Shown here: positions 45,835 to 55,446 of the stretch, piece after piece | How the letters are laid out: each line of letters begins with the position of its first letter | How positions within the stretch are numbered: the stretch's first letter is position 1 | Assembly (NCBI RefSeq): GCF_024396695.1 | Contig: NZ_CP094359.1 | Span: 992,001 to 1,056,000 of the forward strand | Length of the DNA: 64,000 nucleotides | Origin: Acidithiobacillus sp. YTS05 | Lineage (GTDB): Bacteria; Pseudomonadota; Gammaproteobacteria; Acidithiobacillales; Acidithiobacillaceae | Direction: 5' to 3' | Made by a program: the position numbers and the translations under genes | The notes under the pieces: generated by a model | Databases searched by the model: none | What the model saw: only the letters and a program-made list of their open reading frames with translations | Told to the model about the DNA's origin: nothing

Positions 45835-46236
45835 ATGAGAAAGGGAATTATTGTTGGTATTGCGTCTTCTGCGACCTTGATTTTTGGCAGCACTTTGGCC
45901 TTGGCCAGCACCGCGATGCCAGCGCAGACCACACCGGCCCAGCCGATGTCTCCAGCCCCTGCGAAGCAGCATGTGGACCAGCAGGAGCTGCATCACTTTG
46001 CCGCGGCAGTGAAGGAAATTCAACCCATCGATATGCAGGCGCATACCGTGATTTCCGATAAAAGCATGAGTGAAAAAGAAAAACATCAAAAGCTGGAAGG
46101 GTATAACAAGAAAATTACCGCGATCCTCGCGCAGCATCATCTGACGCCAATGAAATATGAGGCGTTATTGAAAAAGGCCGAGACCGATCCAGCCTTCGCC
46201 AAGCGTACCGAGTCTGCTTTGCATGAAATGAACTAA
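45835..46236 (+). CDS. DUF4168 exported protein
   Basis: A 133-aa exported protein: signal peptide MRKGIIVGIASSATLIFGSTLALAS, a Pro/Gln-rich linker, then a helical domain (HHFAAAVKEIQPID...KITAILAQHHLTPMKYEALLKKAE) matching DUF4168, whose function is not known. AAAGGAGAG precedes ATG 45835, and the open frame upstream of it is not needed. It stands alone between two minus-strand genes, in an AT-rich intergenic region with the FNR-like site and a TTGACA box upstream. Confidence 0.8.
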   Translation: MRKGIIVGIASSATLIFGSTLALASTAMPAQTTPAQPMSPAPAKQHVDQQELHHFAAAVKEIQPIDMQAHTVISDKSMSEKEKHQKLEGYNKKITAILAQHHLTPMKYEALLKKAETDPAFAKRTESALHEMN

Positions 46237-46314
46237 ACGTTTCTGCCAAAAGCCAACCCTGCCATGCTTGTGGCAGACCCCAGGCGAAGCCGTTGCGCTT
46301 TGCCGGAAATCAGT

Positions 46315-46353
46315 AGCGTTTCCCTTTCAGGAGTGGATCTCCCGGGAAACGCT
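46315..46353. repeat. Long inverted repeat between DUF4168 and acs genes
   Basis: AGCGTTTCCC (46315-46324) pairs perfectly with GGGAAACGCT (46344-46353) around a 19-base loop that itself contains GGAG/CTCC. No T tract follows, so it is not a classical terminator. It may be a weak bidirectional terminator or a dispersed repeat element. Confidence 0.55.
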
Positions 46354-46431
46354 CGCCTTGAGATTGCAATATGCTGATCCTTGCGGATATTTTCAGCAAG
46401 TTCTGTCAACTGTCAGTCTGATATCTTTCCC

Positions 46432-48363
46432 TTAATCTTCTAATGTACTGATATCCTGGGTAATTTCTTCGCCACGGGCTTGCGCGCGTAACAGGCGACG
46501 CATGATCTTGCCAGAGCGGGTCTTGGGCAGACTATCGACGAAGTGGATATCATCGGGACGAGCAATGGCGCCAATCAGATCCGTCACCTGCGCGCGTAAC
46601 GCTGCGCTCAGCTGATCATGATCGTCTCCCTGATGGGCGGCCTTGAGAATCACGAAGGCAGATACCGCTTCTCCCTTGATCTCATGCGGAATGCCGACGA
46701 CGGCGGCCTCGGCGACGGCGGGATGGGCAACGAGAGCGGATTCGATCTCCGCGGTACCCAGGCGATGGCCGGATACATTGAGAACGTCATCGATGCGGCC
46801 CATCACCCAAAAGTACCCGTCTTTGTCGCGTCGGGCGCTGTCGCCGGCTATATAATAGCGGTTGCCGAACTTTCCCCAGTAGGTCTGCACGTAGCGTTCG
46901 GGATTGCCCCAGACGCCGCGCAACATGCCCGGCCAGGGACGATCGATGACCAGATAACCACCCTGGTCGGCGGCGTCGATTTCCTCGCCCTGCTCATTCA
47001 CCACCTTGGCGGATATTCCGGGCAAGGGCAGGGCGCAGGAGCCGGGTTTGTTGGCGCTGACCCCGGGCAGGGGAGCGATCATGTGCCCGCCAGTTTCCGT
47101 CTGCCACCAGGTATCAACGATGGGGCATTTTCCGCCGCCAATGACGTCGCGATACCAGATCCACGCTTCGGGGTTCATCGGTTCGCCCACGCTCCCCAGC
47201 AGTCGCAGGCTGCTGAGATCGTGTTTCTTGACCCAGCTGTCGCCCATCTTCATGAAGGCGCGCACGGCCGTTGGCGCAGTGTAGAGGACACTAATGCCGT
47301 GGCGCTCCACCATCGACCAGAAGCGGTCGGGTTGGGGGTACATGGGGGCGCCTTCATATAAAAAGACAGTGGCACCATTGGCCAAGGGGCCATAGACCAC
47401 ATAGCTGTGCCCGGTGATCCAGCCGACATCGGCGGTACACCAGTACACGTCGTCCTCTTTCAGGTCGAAAGACCAACGGCTGGTGAGCTTGGCCCAGAGC
47501 AGGTAACCAGCGCTACTGTGCAGAATCCCTTTGGGTTTGCCGGTGCTGCCCGAGGTATAGAGGATGAAGAGGGGGTGCTCGGCGGGAAGGGCGGGAGCAG
47601 GACAGTGGGCCGACTGCCCGGCGATTGCCTCGTGCCACCACAGATCGCGACCATCCAGCATGTCAATGTCGGTGCCGGTGCGTTGCAAGACAATGACCCG
47701 TTCCACCTGATGTTCGTGCTCGCGCAATAAGGCCTGATCGGCATGGCGTTTGAGTGGCACGATCTTTCCGCCACGATAGGCGCCATCGGCGGTGAGCAGA
47801 ATCCTGGCGCCAGTATCTTCCAGTCGATCCTTGAGCGCCTCGGCGGAAAATCCACCGAAAACCACGGAGTGCACAGCGCCAATGCGCGCACAGGCAAGCA
47901 TCGCCACCACCGCTTCGATGACCATGGGCATGTAGATAACGACCCGGTCACCAGACTCGACCTTCTCGCCGCGTAGGGTATTGGCAAAGAGGCTCACCTC
48001 GCGGTGCAGTTGCGCGTAGGTCAGGGTCTTGACGCTGCCATCCTCTCCCTCCCAAATCAGCGCGGCCTTGTGCTTTTGCGCCCCCTGCAGGTGACGGTCG
48101 ATGCAATTTTTTGCGACATTGAGGCTGCCGTCGGTAAACCAGCGGTAGAAGGGCGCCTCGCCCTGATCCAGAACCCGCGAGAATGGCTGCTCCCAGAGCA
48201 GGTGTTCGCGCGCGAGGGTGCCCCAAAATGCTTCAGGATCGCGCTCGGCTTCTGCCTGCAGACGCTGGTATTCGCTTTGATCGAGATGCGCACGGGCGGC
48301 GAATGTCTCGGGCACGGGGAAAAGACGCTCTTCGTTGAGATGGGAATCGATAGATTGGGTCAT
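46432..48363 (-). CDS. acs: Acetyl-CoA synthetase
   Basis: A 643-aa AMP-forming ligase (acetate + CoA + ATP to acetyl-CoA). Motifs: [73 protein letters not shown], and the acetylatable Lys in [11 protein letters not shown]. Start chosen at ATG 48363 ([12 protein letters not shown]); ATG 48375 or further upstream is possible, and none has a good ribosome site. In an acidophile it would also detoxify acetic acid entering the cell, which is inference. With the phosphotransacetylase at 60083-61000 the window has two routes to acetyl-CoA metabolism. Confidence 0.95.
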   Translation of the reverse strand: MTQSIDSHLNEERLFPVPETFAARAHLDQSEYQRLQAEAERDPEAFWGTLAREHLLWEQPFSRVLDQGEAPFYRWFTDGSLNVAKNCIDRHLQGAQKHKAALIWEGEDGSVKTLTYAQLHREVSLFANTLRGEKVESGDRVVIYMPMVIEAVVAMLACARIGAVHSVVFGGFSAEALKDRLEDTGARILLTADGAYRGGKIVPLKRHADQALLREHEHQVERVIVLQRTGTDIDMLDGRDLWWHEAIAGQSAHCPAPALPAEHPLFILYTSGSTGKPKGILHSSAGYLLWAKLTSRWSFDLKEDDVYWCTADVGWITGHSYVVYGPLANGATVFLYEGAPMYPQPDRFWSMVERHGISVLYTAPTAVRAFMKMGDSWVKKHDLSSLRLLGSVGEPMNPEAWIWYRDVIGGGKCPIVDTWWQTETGGHMIAPLPGVSANKPGSCALPLPGISAKVVNEQGEEIDAADQGGYLVIDRPWPGMLRGVWGNPERYVQTYWGKFGNRYYIAGDSARRDKDGYFWVMGRIDDVLNVSGHRLGTAEIESALVAHPAVAEAAVVGIPHEIKGEAVSAFVILKAAHQGDDHDQLSAALRAQVTDLIGAIARPDDIHFVDSLPKTRSGKIMRRLLRAQARGEEITQDISTLED

Positions 48364-48451
48364 GATCGTCGTCATCGCTGTTGCTGGCTTATGGGACGAT
48401 GGTAAGACCTCTGCCGGCAACTAGCAAACGGGAGTCCAGTAGGCCACAGGC

Positions 48452-49450
48452 TCACGCAGAGCCAGAGGCTTGCTGTTGGATATTTTCTATGATCCTTTTG
48501 CGCAGTTCTTCTCCCGCAAGCAGTAGTTTCTCCTTGGGCGGGGAGAAAGGCTGGTAATGCCCGACCACGGATACCAGATCCCCATAATGCAAAAGGTGAA
48601 ACAGATGCTTTGCGTTTTGATAGGGCATCTCTACGCATCCAGCGCTTTGTGGCCAGCCATAAGTCTTGCGCGGGTAGAAGTGAATTGCTCGACCGTCATA
48701 AAAATAATTGACAAAACGGACATTTGGCGCGACATATCGCTGCCAGTAGACCAGATGACCGTGATAATGTCCGCGTTGATCTGGCGATAGACTGAGATAT
48801 TTTGTCTTTGTGATGCGGATGGGAAAAGTGCCGTGCATCGTCGTGTCGGCAAGGCGCTGATATACCGGCCAACTCCCATCTGGCGTGGACTGCAACACTC
48901 CGGTGTTGACCACCGAATGGTAGCCCCAGCGACCTTTCCAATGCAGGTCACCTGCCGCAGAGGGCGGCACCTGCCAGATCCGTAGTTGTTCGGGATGATG
49001 ATCTTTGCGGACCTCGACCCACTGAAACGGATAGGGATTGTAGGGAATATGCCCCGCTTCCAGCCGAGCAATCAGGGTTGCATTAACTCGTCCCCGGGAA
49101 ATGCCATTGACGGGCAGAATCTTGCTAGCCCGTTCAAATTGGATCACTCCACTGCGGAATTCCGGGTTTAACGCAGAGTAGCCCCAGCGGTTCGATAAAT
49201 CCTGCAATTTATGTGGAACGGCAACATCCCAGGCGGCGACTGTGCGCACCGCACCATAGCGTTCCATATAACTGCCGTAGACAACATGAACGTAGCCGTA
49301 GCGCGCCAGTTTTTGCCACACCCACTGCCAGGCATTGGCGTTGGTCGCAAGATTTCCGGCAGCAAAACTGTTGCCAGCGAAAGCTCCCAGCACAGGCACC
49401 AGGCACAGAGTCAGCAGTCGTCTACGAAGCACGCCAGATGTTTCCGGCAA
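48452..49450 (-). CDS. L,D-transpeptidase (YkuD domain)
   Basis: A 332-aa exported protein. Signal peptide about 10-31 (RRRLLTLCLVPVLGAFAGNSFAA). A middle region (about 80-133) resembles a peptidoglycan-binding repeat (LNPEFRSGVIQFERASKILPVNG...TLIARLEAG). The C-terminal YkuD domain has His257 and the catalytic Cys272 in GWPQSAGCVEMP, the family's SxGCxR/E pattern. It makes 3-3 cross-links in murein or attaches lipoproteins. No ATG start: TTG 49450 with AGGGTGGA upstream or GTG 49432. It begins 3 bases after the small zinc-ribbon gene. Confidence 0.87.
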   Translation of the reverse strand: MPETSGVLRRRLLTLCLVPVLGAFAGNSFAAGNLATNANAWQWVWQKLARYGYVHVVYGSYMERYGAVRTVAAWDVAVPHKLQDLSNRWGYSALNPEFRSGVIQFERASKILPVNGISRGRVNATLIARLEAGHIPYNPYPFQWVEVRKDHHPEQLRIWQVPPSAAGDLHWKGRWGYHSVVNTGVLQSTPDGSWPVYQRLADTTMHGTFPIRITKTKYLSLSPDQRGHYHGHLVYWQRYVAPNVRFVNYFYDGRAIHFYPRKTYGWPQSAGCVEMPYQNAKHLFHLLHYGDLVSVVGHYQPFSPPKEKLLLAGEELRKRIIENIQQQASGSA

Positions 49451-49453
49451 GGC

Positions 49454-49702
49454 TTAGAGTCCACCCTGATATTTCAGGGATACTTCATGACATTGCGGAC
49501 AAACGAAGACCCGCACCGCCATTTTTTTCTCGAAGGCCTCTTCTGCATCGTCGGCCATTTGTCCGCCAACCAGCGCGGCGCCTGCCCCAAGAATGCCGGT
49601 CAAGCCGCCCATGCGGATCCCATGCGAACCCATGTCCTGCATGCTGCTCTGACAGGCAGGGCAGTTGACAGCGGGCATTTCTTCCTTTCCAAATCCAAAC
49701 AT
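49454..49702 (-). CDS. Small zinc-ribbon protein with glycine-zipper-like segment
   Basis: An 82-aa protein with two Cys pairs, CPACQ (residues 14-18) and CPQCH (about 69-73), likely one zinc site split around a central segment GGLTGILGAGAALVGGQMADDAEEAFEKKM that is glycine-rich and mildly hydrophobic. It may be membrane-associated. ATG 49702 has CAGGGAA eight bases upstream; the longer frame to 49864 lies within the exonuclease gene. No family name is offered. Confidence 0.72.
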   Translation of the reverse strand: MFGFGKEEMPAVNCPACQSSMQDMGSHGIRMGGLTGILGAGAALVGGQMADDAEEAFEKKMAVRVFVCPQCHEVSLKYQGGL

Positions 49703-49772
49703 AGCGGCGTTCCCTGGAGTTGTGAATGACGATCTGTTGACCACTTTAGACGCCGATTGGTTCCCTCGCCAT

Positions 49773-51194
49773 TTATGATCGACAGTCCCAATCCTGATCC
49801 AAAGATGTCCATTGTTGCGGAGAGCGATTGAGGTGGCGGAGTAATATGCGATAGGTATCCGCATCGAAGCTGGCTGATTCCGTGAATTTTTCTACTATTC
49901 CGGTATCTTCTCGTAAGATTCCCATATGGCACCAGTGATCAAAAACATGGATGGAGGCGCCGGTGTCGTCTTCGGGAATACCGATAGGTCCGGAAAATGG
50001 CCAGTGCTGGATTTGCAAAATTTGCAGGGCGGCATACAGTCTTTCATCATGCTCCGCCGTGGATTCTTGGCCGGTACATACGCCACGACAGCGTTTGATC
50101 TGGAAGCCAAAACAAGCGCCTTTGCCTTTTTGCAATCCCAAGCGAATATCGCAAAGTCCCCATTCCTGTGCCAGGCGCTTGAGTGCGGCTTTCGCACTGC
50201 GGCGATTGGCGAATATCCCGTGGCAGATGCCTGGCCGAATCGCCGCGCCGCAGTGGATCTGTGGTGTTGCGCTCCCTGGGCCGCCCCAAACAATGGTGCA
50301 AAGCGCCTTTTTTCTGCGCAGCTGGCGGTTATAGAGAGGATTTTTCTCTTTCACCAGGCGTGATTCCAGTAGCAGTGCACCCAACTCGCCTGGGGTTTCT
50401 ATCCATTCGATGTGCTCCACCTGCTGCGCGATCTGCATCTCGCGGTCCTGCCGGAAATCATTACGGAAGTGCTCCAGTACTCGTTTGCGCAGGTGAATAC
50501 TTTTGCCAATGTACAAGGGAATCTCATTGCTCCCAAAAAACAGATAGACCCCTGGCCGATTGGGAATGCTGCGAATGATTTCTGGATCGAGATTGGGAGG
50601 AAGACATTCCTGTTCCCATTGCAGTTTGCAGGCCTGCACGAGTTCGGGACAACGCTCGTCGGCAAGCCGCTGGAGAAATTCCGCAACGACGCGCGCATCG
50701 TCCAGGGCACGATGACGATTACGGCAGGGAATTTCCAGGCGATGAATGACGGCGTCCAGACCATGACGCGTTTCTTGGGGGAAAAGTCGCCGAGAGATTT
50801 TGACGCTGCATATGGCCTTCGCTTTGAAAGGGATCTCGACGCGTTGGAAAGACTGGCGTAAAAAGGCAAGGTCGAAGCGTACGTTGTGGGCGACCAGAAT
50901 ATGCCCCTGCAAGTGGAGCGCCAAGCTCGCAGCGATATCCTCAAAGCGTGGCATGTCGCGGAGCATGTTGGGGTGAATCCCGGTCAACTGCGTGATGTAG
51001 GGGGAAACAGCACAACCGGGATCCAGTAACTGACTCCATTCCCGAGGCTCTCGTCCCGGCGCAAGCGTCACCATGCCGATCTCGAGAATGCGGTCCTGCT
51101 GGGGGCGTCCGCCCGTGGTTTCCAAGTCCAGGCAGACGATGGGTTGCCCGAGTTCAGCAAGCAAGCGGTCGAGCGAGGAGGCAAGATCTTTCAT
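49773..51194 (-). CDS. DnaQ-type 3'-5' exonuclease fused to a GIY-YIG (UvrC/Cho-like) nuclease
   Basis: A 473-aa two-nuclease protein. Residues about 18-180 form a DEDDh exonuclease: VCLDLETTGG (D23, E25), HILVAHNVRFDLAFL, HRALDDARVVAEFL. Residues about 210-300 form a GIY-YIG domain: PGVYLFFGSNEIPLYIGKS followed by LRKRVLEHF and LLLESRLVKEKNPLYNRQLR. The C-terminal third matches the tail of Cho-like proteins, with a Cys-rich KGACFGFQIKRCRGVC. This fusion is a known bacterial family thought to act in DNA repair. ATG 51194 is the family start. Confidence 0.88.
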   Translation of the reverse strand: MKDLASSLDRLLAELGQPIVCLDLETTGGRPQQDRILEIGMVTLAPGREPREWSQLLDPGCAVSPYITQLTGIHPNMLRDMPRFEDIAASLALHLQGHILVAHNVRFDLAFLRQSFQRVEIPFKAKAICSVKISRRLFPQETRHGLDAVIHRLEIPCRNRHRALDDARVVAEFLQRLADERCPELVQACKLQWEQECLPPNLDPEIIRSIPNRPGVYLFFGSNEIPLYIGKSIHLRKRVLEHFRNDFRQDREMQIAQQVEHIEWIETPGELGALLLESRLVKEKNPLYNRQLRRKKALCTIVWGGPGSATPQIHCGAAIRPGICHGIFANRRSAKAALKRLAQEWGLCDIRLGLQKGKGACFGFQIKRCRGVCTGQESTAEHDERLYAALQILQIQHWPFSGPIGIPEDDTGASIHVFDHWCHMGILREDTGIVEKFTESASFDADTYRILLRHLNRSPQQWTSLDQDWDCRS

Positions 51195-51254
51195 GCGTTC
51201 ATTCTATTGTGCTTTGCCGCGACCTTCATAGCAGACACTTTCATAGCCGATGAG

Positions 51255-51285
51255 TTGACAGGGAAGGCGTCTTCTGGAATAGTAC
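51255..51285 (+). promoter_or_regulatory. Promoter of tRNA-Ala
   Basis: Perfect -35 TTGACA (51255-51260); the -10 is weaker (AATAGT at 51278-51283 with spacer 17, or TAGTAC at 51280-51285). tRNA begins 15 bases later. Confidence 0.6.
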
Positions 51286-51299
51286 GCCGACCAGAAATT

Positions 51300-51375
<76 letters not shown>

Positions 51376-51382
51376 TACATCA

Positions 51383-51410
51383 GGATCCGGAGACGCTCCG
51401 GATCCTTTTT
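51383..51410 (+). terminator. Terminator of tRNA-Ala
   Basis: Perfect ten-base stem GGATCCGGAG / CTCCGGATCC, three-base loop, five T. It ends 3 bases before the stop of the convergent phosphorylase gene. Confidence 0.9.
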
Positions 51411-51412
51411 CG

Positions 51413-53938
51413 TTAGCGGTACCAAAGAATCGCGTTGTTTTCGAGGGGCACTTCACAGAGGGAGTGTTGGGCAACGATGCGTGGAGTGTAGTCGGAGACC
51501 GGTCGGCGCTTGGCGATATTACAGCGATAATTGAAGCTGTTGACGGCACCAGTGAGGGTCTCGGAGCGCTGCATCGGAAGCAGTTCGGGACCATGGGCGT
51601 CTACGCTATTGGCAAATAACTGTACTTGGATCATTTCCGCCGGGACGTCATCCAGGTAGACATGCATCTGGAACTGATATTCTTCGCCAGTTTCCGCAAC
51701 ATGCAGTTCGCCAAAGCGTAGACCATGCCAGTGCGCCTTCAGATGGCTCTGCCAAGCGCAGATACTACGCAATTGTTCCAGTGAAGAGCGTTCGCGCAGC
51801 CGCTTGGCGGCGGGCAGATAGAGGTTCTCGACATACTCCTGCAACATGCGATGACTGCTGAAGCGGGGGGTGAGCTCCGCCATGCTGCTGCGGATCTTTT
51901 CTACCCAGGCACAGGGGCAGCCACTTTCGTCACGTCCCTGATAAAAGAGAGGGGCGATTTCCTGCTCGATGATCTGGTACAACTGCTCGGCCTCATGCCT
52001 GTCCCACGCCGAATCGGAGTCGTGTTCATGGCGGTCGCCCAAGCCCCAGCCGACGGCATCGCTGTAGGCTTCCGCCCACCAGCCATCCAGTTCCGAACAA
52101 TTCAGGCCGCCGTTGACGAGTACCTTCATGCCGCTGGTGCCACTGGCCTCCCAGGGGCGACGGGGGGTATTGATCCACACATCCACGCCCTGCACCAGTT
52201 GTGCCGCCACGAGCATGTCGTAGTCGGCGATGAAGACGACCTTGTGAAAGAGGTCGGGATGGCGGCGGAGGAACTGGGTCCATTCCTGGATCATGGCCTT
52301 GCCGTCGCCATCCCGGGGGTGCGCCTTGCCGGCAATCAGGAGCTGCACCGGATGGCGCGGATCACTGAGGATGCGATAGAGGCGCTCTGGATCGCTGAGC
52401 AGGAGATTGGGGCGCTTGTAAGCGGTGAAGCGGCGGGCAAAGCCGATGGTCAGGGTGTTGGGATCGAGCACCAGGGCTGCGGCGTTGATCTCTTCCTGTG
52501 GGCGGTGCGCCATGGCCAACTGCCGTTGCAGGCGATTGCGGGCAAATTCGATGAGTTGTTGGCGACCCTTTTGCCGCAGTTGCCAGATTTCGGTATCGCT
52601 CACGTTGTGAAACTGGGCGCTAATGTCCTGCAGCTCTCCCAACCAGCGCTCGGCACCGCAGTGTTCTGTCCATAGGGCATCTGCCTCGGCATTGTCCCAG
52701 GAGGGAATATGGACGCCGTTGGTAATGCCGCATACCGGGATTTCATCTGTCGGCCAGCGAGGAAAGAGTGGCTGAAAGAGATGTTGGCTCACCTTCCCAT
52801 GCAAGGCACTGACGCCATTCACGTGGATGCTGCCGTGGATGGCCAGCCAAGCCATGTTGAATGGCTCCCGGAGGTCTTCCGCATTGGCCCGGCCCAACGC
52901 CAGGATCTGCTGCAGGTCAACGCCAAAGATCTTGGGTGCGCCTTCGATATAGCGGGTGACGAGTTCCGGCGCGAAGCGATCGAAGCCAGCGGCTACCGGC
53001 GTGTGCGTCGTAAAGACGTTGCCGGCGCGGGTGGCGTTCAAGGCACACGAGAAGTCGCTGCCATGGTCGCGCATGTGACTATGGATACGCGCCAGGATGG
53101 CGAAGGCGGCATGCCCTTCATTCAGATGACAGATATCTATCTCTATACCGAGATGGCGCAGCAGCAGCCAACCGCCTGCACCCAGGCAGATCTCCTGCTG
53201 CAGGCGCATTTCCGGCCCGCCACCATAGAGTTCGGCGGTAATGCCCCGGTCGGCAGGACTGTTGAGCGGATCGTTGCTGTCTAAAAGATATAGCGGGACG
53301 GTGCCGACCTGGGCCTGCCAGGCACGCAGGATGACCGAGCGGCCCGGAAAGGGCAATTCCAGACGCAGCCACTGCCCCTCCGGATCACGCACCGGGAGAA
53401 TGGGCAGTTGGGTGGGATCGTTGTAGGGATAGAGCTCCAGTTGGCGGCCACAGTCATCCAGACTCTGGCGGAAGTAGCCCTGCTGCCAGAGGATGCCGAT
53501 GCCGACCATGGGTACGCCGAGGTCGCTGGCGGTTTTCAGCACGTCGCCAGCGAGAATCCCGAGACCACCGGAATAGATGGGTAAGGCCTCGGAAAGGCCG
53601 AACTCCATACTGAAATAGGCAACACGTTGCAGCTGTGCCGAGGGGATGTTTTTTTGAAACCAGCCTTCCCGACGGCTTTCCTGGCGATGGTGCTGCAGGT
53701 GCTCCTGCAGCAAGGTCAGAAACCCCTCGTCGCGGGCCAAGACATCGAGTTTGGCTGCGTCGAGGTTCTGCAACAACAACCAGGGGTTGCGGGTCCGGCT
53801 CCAGAGTTCTCCATCGAGCTGCTCCCAGAGGACATCACTGCGATAACTCCATGACCAGCGCAGATCCAGGGCCAGTTCAATCAGCCCATCCAGCGCTTCT
53901 GGCAATTGGGGCAATACATAGGACGGTGTGATATTCAT
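51413..53938 (-). CDS. glgP: Alpha-glucan phosphorylase (GT35)
   Basis: An 841-aa enzyme that releases glucose 1-phosphate from glycogen-type glucans. It begins with the DUF3417-type N-terminal segment (LPEALDGLIELALDLRWSWS), then VAYFSMEFGLSEALPIYSGGLGILAGD, NEGHAAFA, TTHTPVAAGFDRF, GFARRFTAYKRPNLLL, and the pyridoxal-phosphate region RRPWEASGTSGMKVLVNGGLN. This is the TIGR02094-type short phosphorylase. ATG 53938 has GGAGG eight bases upstream. It diverges from the flavoprotein gene across about 100 bases. Confidence 0.93.
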   Translation of the reverse strand: MNITPSYVLPQLPEALDGLIELALDLRWSWSYRSDVLWEQLDGELWSRTRNPWLLLQNLDAAKLDVLARDEGFLTLLQEHLQHHRQESRREGWFQKNIPSAQLQRVAYFSMEFGLSEALPIYSGGLGILAGDVLKTASDLGVPMVGIGILWQQGYFRQSLDDCGRQLELYPYNDPTQLPILPVRDPEGQWLRLELPFPGRSVILRAWQAQVGTVPLYLLDSNDPLNSPADRGITAELYGGGPEMRLQQEICLGAGGWLLLRHLGIEIDICHLNEGHAAFAILARIHSHMRDHGSDFSCALNATRAGNVFTTHTPVAAGFDRFAPELVTRYIEGAPKIFGVDLQQILALGRANAEDLREPFNMAWLAIHGSIHVNGVSALHGKVSQHLFQPLFPRWPTDEIPVCGITNGVHIPSWDNAEADALWTEHCGAERWLGELQDISAQFHNVSDTEIWQLRQKGRQQLIEFARNRLQRQLAMAHRPQEEINAAALVLDPNTLTIGFARRFTAYKRPNLLLSDPERLYRILSDPRHPVQLLIAGKAHPRDGDGKAMIQEWTQFLRRHPDLFHKVVFIADYDMLVAAQLVQGVDVWINTPRRPWEASGTSGMKVLVNGGLNCSELDGWWAEAYSDAVGWGLGDRHEHDSDSAWDRHEAEQLYQIIEQEIAPLFYQGRDESGCPCAWVEKIRSSMAELTPRFSSHRMLQEYVENLYLPAAKRLRERSSLEQLRSICAWQSHLKAHWHGLRFGELHVAETGEEYQFQMHVYLDDVPAEMIQVQLFANSVDAHGPELLPMQRSETLTGAVNSFNYRCNIAKRRPVSDYTPRIVAQHSLCEVPLENNAILWYR

Positions 53939-54037
53939 GCGTGCATCCTCCGGCTTTGCAACCTCAGTGTAGACCATCGGCTCATCCGCGGCGGTGAACT
54001 ATACTGACAAGTATATAATGGGACCAGGAGGTCAGAT

Positions 54038-55420
54038 ATGGCGGAAAAAGTAGTGGATCTGCTCTGTATCGGGGCTGGCGGCGCGGCGTATCCGGCGGCC
54101 TTTCGACTGGCGCGGGCGGGGCGCAAGGTGCTCATGGTAGATCCCAAAGGGGTGATGAGTGGCAACTGTCTCTATGAGGGCTGTGTGCCATCCAAGGCAG
54201 TGCGGGAGATGGCGTCCTTGGCTGGCGCAACGCGGCGTTTCAGCACCCAGCTGGGTCGGGCAGAGCTATCGGCGCCGGACTATGCAGCCATCGTGCAGCA
54301 CAAGGATCAGGTACAGGCGCGGCGGTATGCCCAGCATGCCCAGGAGCTTGCTGCACAACCCGGTATCGAGCTGCGCAAGGGGGTGGCGCGCATTCTTGAT
54401 CCCCACACCGTGCAGATTGACGATGATCAGGGCAGTGAGAAAATCCGCTGCCATCATCTCCTTATTGCCAGTGGCTCGGACGTCTTTGTGCCTCCCCTTC
54501 CCGGTGCCGAACATTGTCTGACCAGTCATGATCTCTATAAACCGGACCCGGCCCTGCGCGCTTTGCCCAAGCGCTTGATCGTGGTGGGTGGCGGATACAT
54601 TGGCCTGGAAACGGCGTCTTTCTTTGCTGAGCTTGGTAGTCAGGTGATCCTCCTGCAGAAGGGCGGACAGATTTTGAACGGCATGGATCCGGGCATGGTC
54701 GCCCTGCTCCAGCCCTTGTTGCCGGCGGGGATGCGGATCCTGACCGACGTCGATGTGCAGCGCATCGAGGCCCAGGGTGCCTTGCGCCGGGTGCTCTGGC
54801 AACGCGCCGGGCAGGAGGAGAGCGGAGAGGCGGAGGCGGTGCTGCTCGCAGTCGGGCGCTCGCCGGTGATTCCCGAGGGTTGCGAAGCGATTGGTATCGA
54901 ATTTGACCGACATGGCGTCCAGGTGGGGCCATCTCTGCAGACCCGCTACCCGCATATCTACGCCGCCGGTGATGTCAATGGTCGGGTACCCCTCTTTCAT
55001 GCAGCGGTACGGCAATCGTTGGCCGCGGCGCACAATATCCTGGGGGGCAATCAACCCTTGGATTACGCGGATTTCCACAATGTGCCGACGACGATCTTCA
55101 CCCTCCCGGCCGCGGCCTATATTGGCATGACCCCGGCCAAGGCTGCGGGACGCGAACTGGCGGTGGGTCGCTATGATTTTGCTGAAGACTCCCGGGCGCA
55201 GATTCTTGAGCGCCTGGAGGGGGAGATTCGCCTGTTCTTCGAGCCTTCCTCCCTGCGCCTGCTGGGGGGCTGGATCGTTGGCATCGATGCCGGCGCCTTG
55301 ATCGGGCAGATCGGGACGGCGCTGAGCCTGGGAGCGACGGCCTATGATCTCGCCCGTTTTGCCGACCAGCACCCGATGTCGGCCGAGGGCATCGGCAAGG
55401 CCGCCCGCAGCCTTTTCTGA
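54038..55420 (+). CDS. Dihydrolipoyl-dehydrogenase-like flavoprotein disulfide reductase
   Basis: A 460-aa class I pyridine nucleotide-disulfide oxidoreductase: FAD site LLCIGAGGAAYPAAFRLA, redox disulfide GNCLYEGCVPSK (C44, C49), NAD site LIVVGGGYIGLETASFF, IYAAGDVNG, and the C-terminal HPMSAE (H445, E450) that completes the active site across the dimer. This set fits dihydrolipoyl dehydrogenase, though mercuric-reductase-like or other relatives are possible. No E1/E2 dehydrogenase or lipoate-protein gene is adjacent. ATG 54038 has AGGAGGTCAG just upstream. Confidence 0.85.
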   Translation: MAEKVVDLLCIGAGGAAYPAAFRLARAGRKVLMVDPKGVMSGNCLYEGCVPSKAVREMASLAGATRRFSTQLGRAELSAPDYAAIVQHKDQVQARRYAQHAQELAAQPGIELRKGVARILDPHTVQIDDDQGSEKIRCHHLLIASGSDVFVPPLPGAEHCLTSHDLYKPDPALRALPKRLIVVGGGYIGLETASFFAELGSQVILLQKGGQILNGMDPGMVALLQPLLPAGMRILTDVDVQRIEAQGALRRVLWQRAGQEESGEAEAVLLAVGRSPVIPEGCEAIGIEFDRHGVQVGPSLQTRYPHIYAAGDVNGRVPLFHAAVRQSLAAAHNILGGNQPLDYADFHNVPTTIFTLPAAAYIGMTPAKAAGRELAVGRYDFAEDSRAQILERLEGEIRLFFEPSSLRLLGGWIVGIDAGALIGQIGTALSLGATAYDLARFADQHPMSAEGIGKAARSLF

Positions 55421-55422
55421 GG

Positions 55423-55446
55423 CGCTGAGCGGCCCCGCTCTCAGCG
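55423..55446. terminator. Hairpin between convergent flavoprotein and enolase genes
   Basis: CGCTGAG (55423-55429) pairs with CTCAGCG (55440-55446), with a GC-rich loop that can pair further. No T run on either side, so terminator function is uncertain. Confidence 0.4.
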
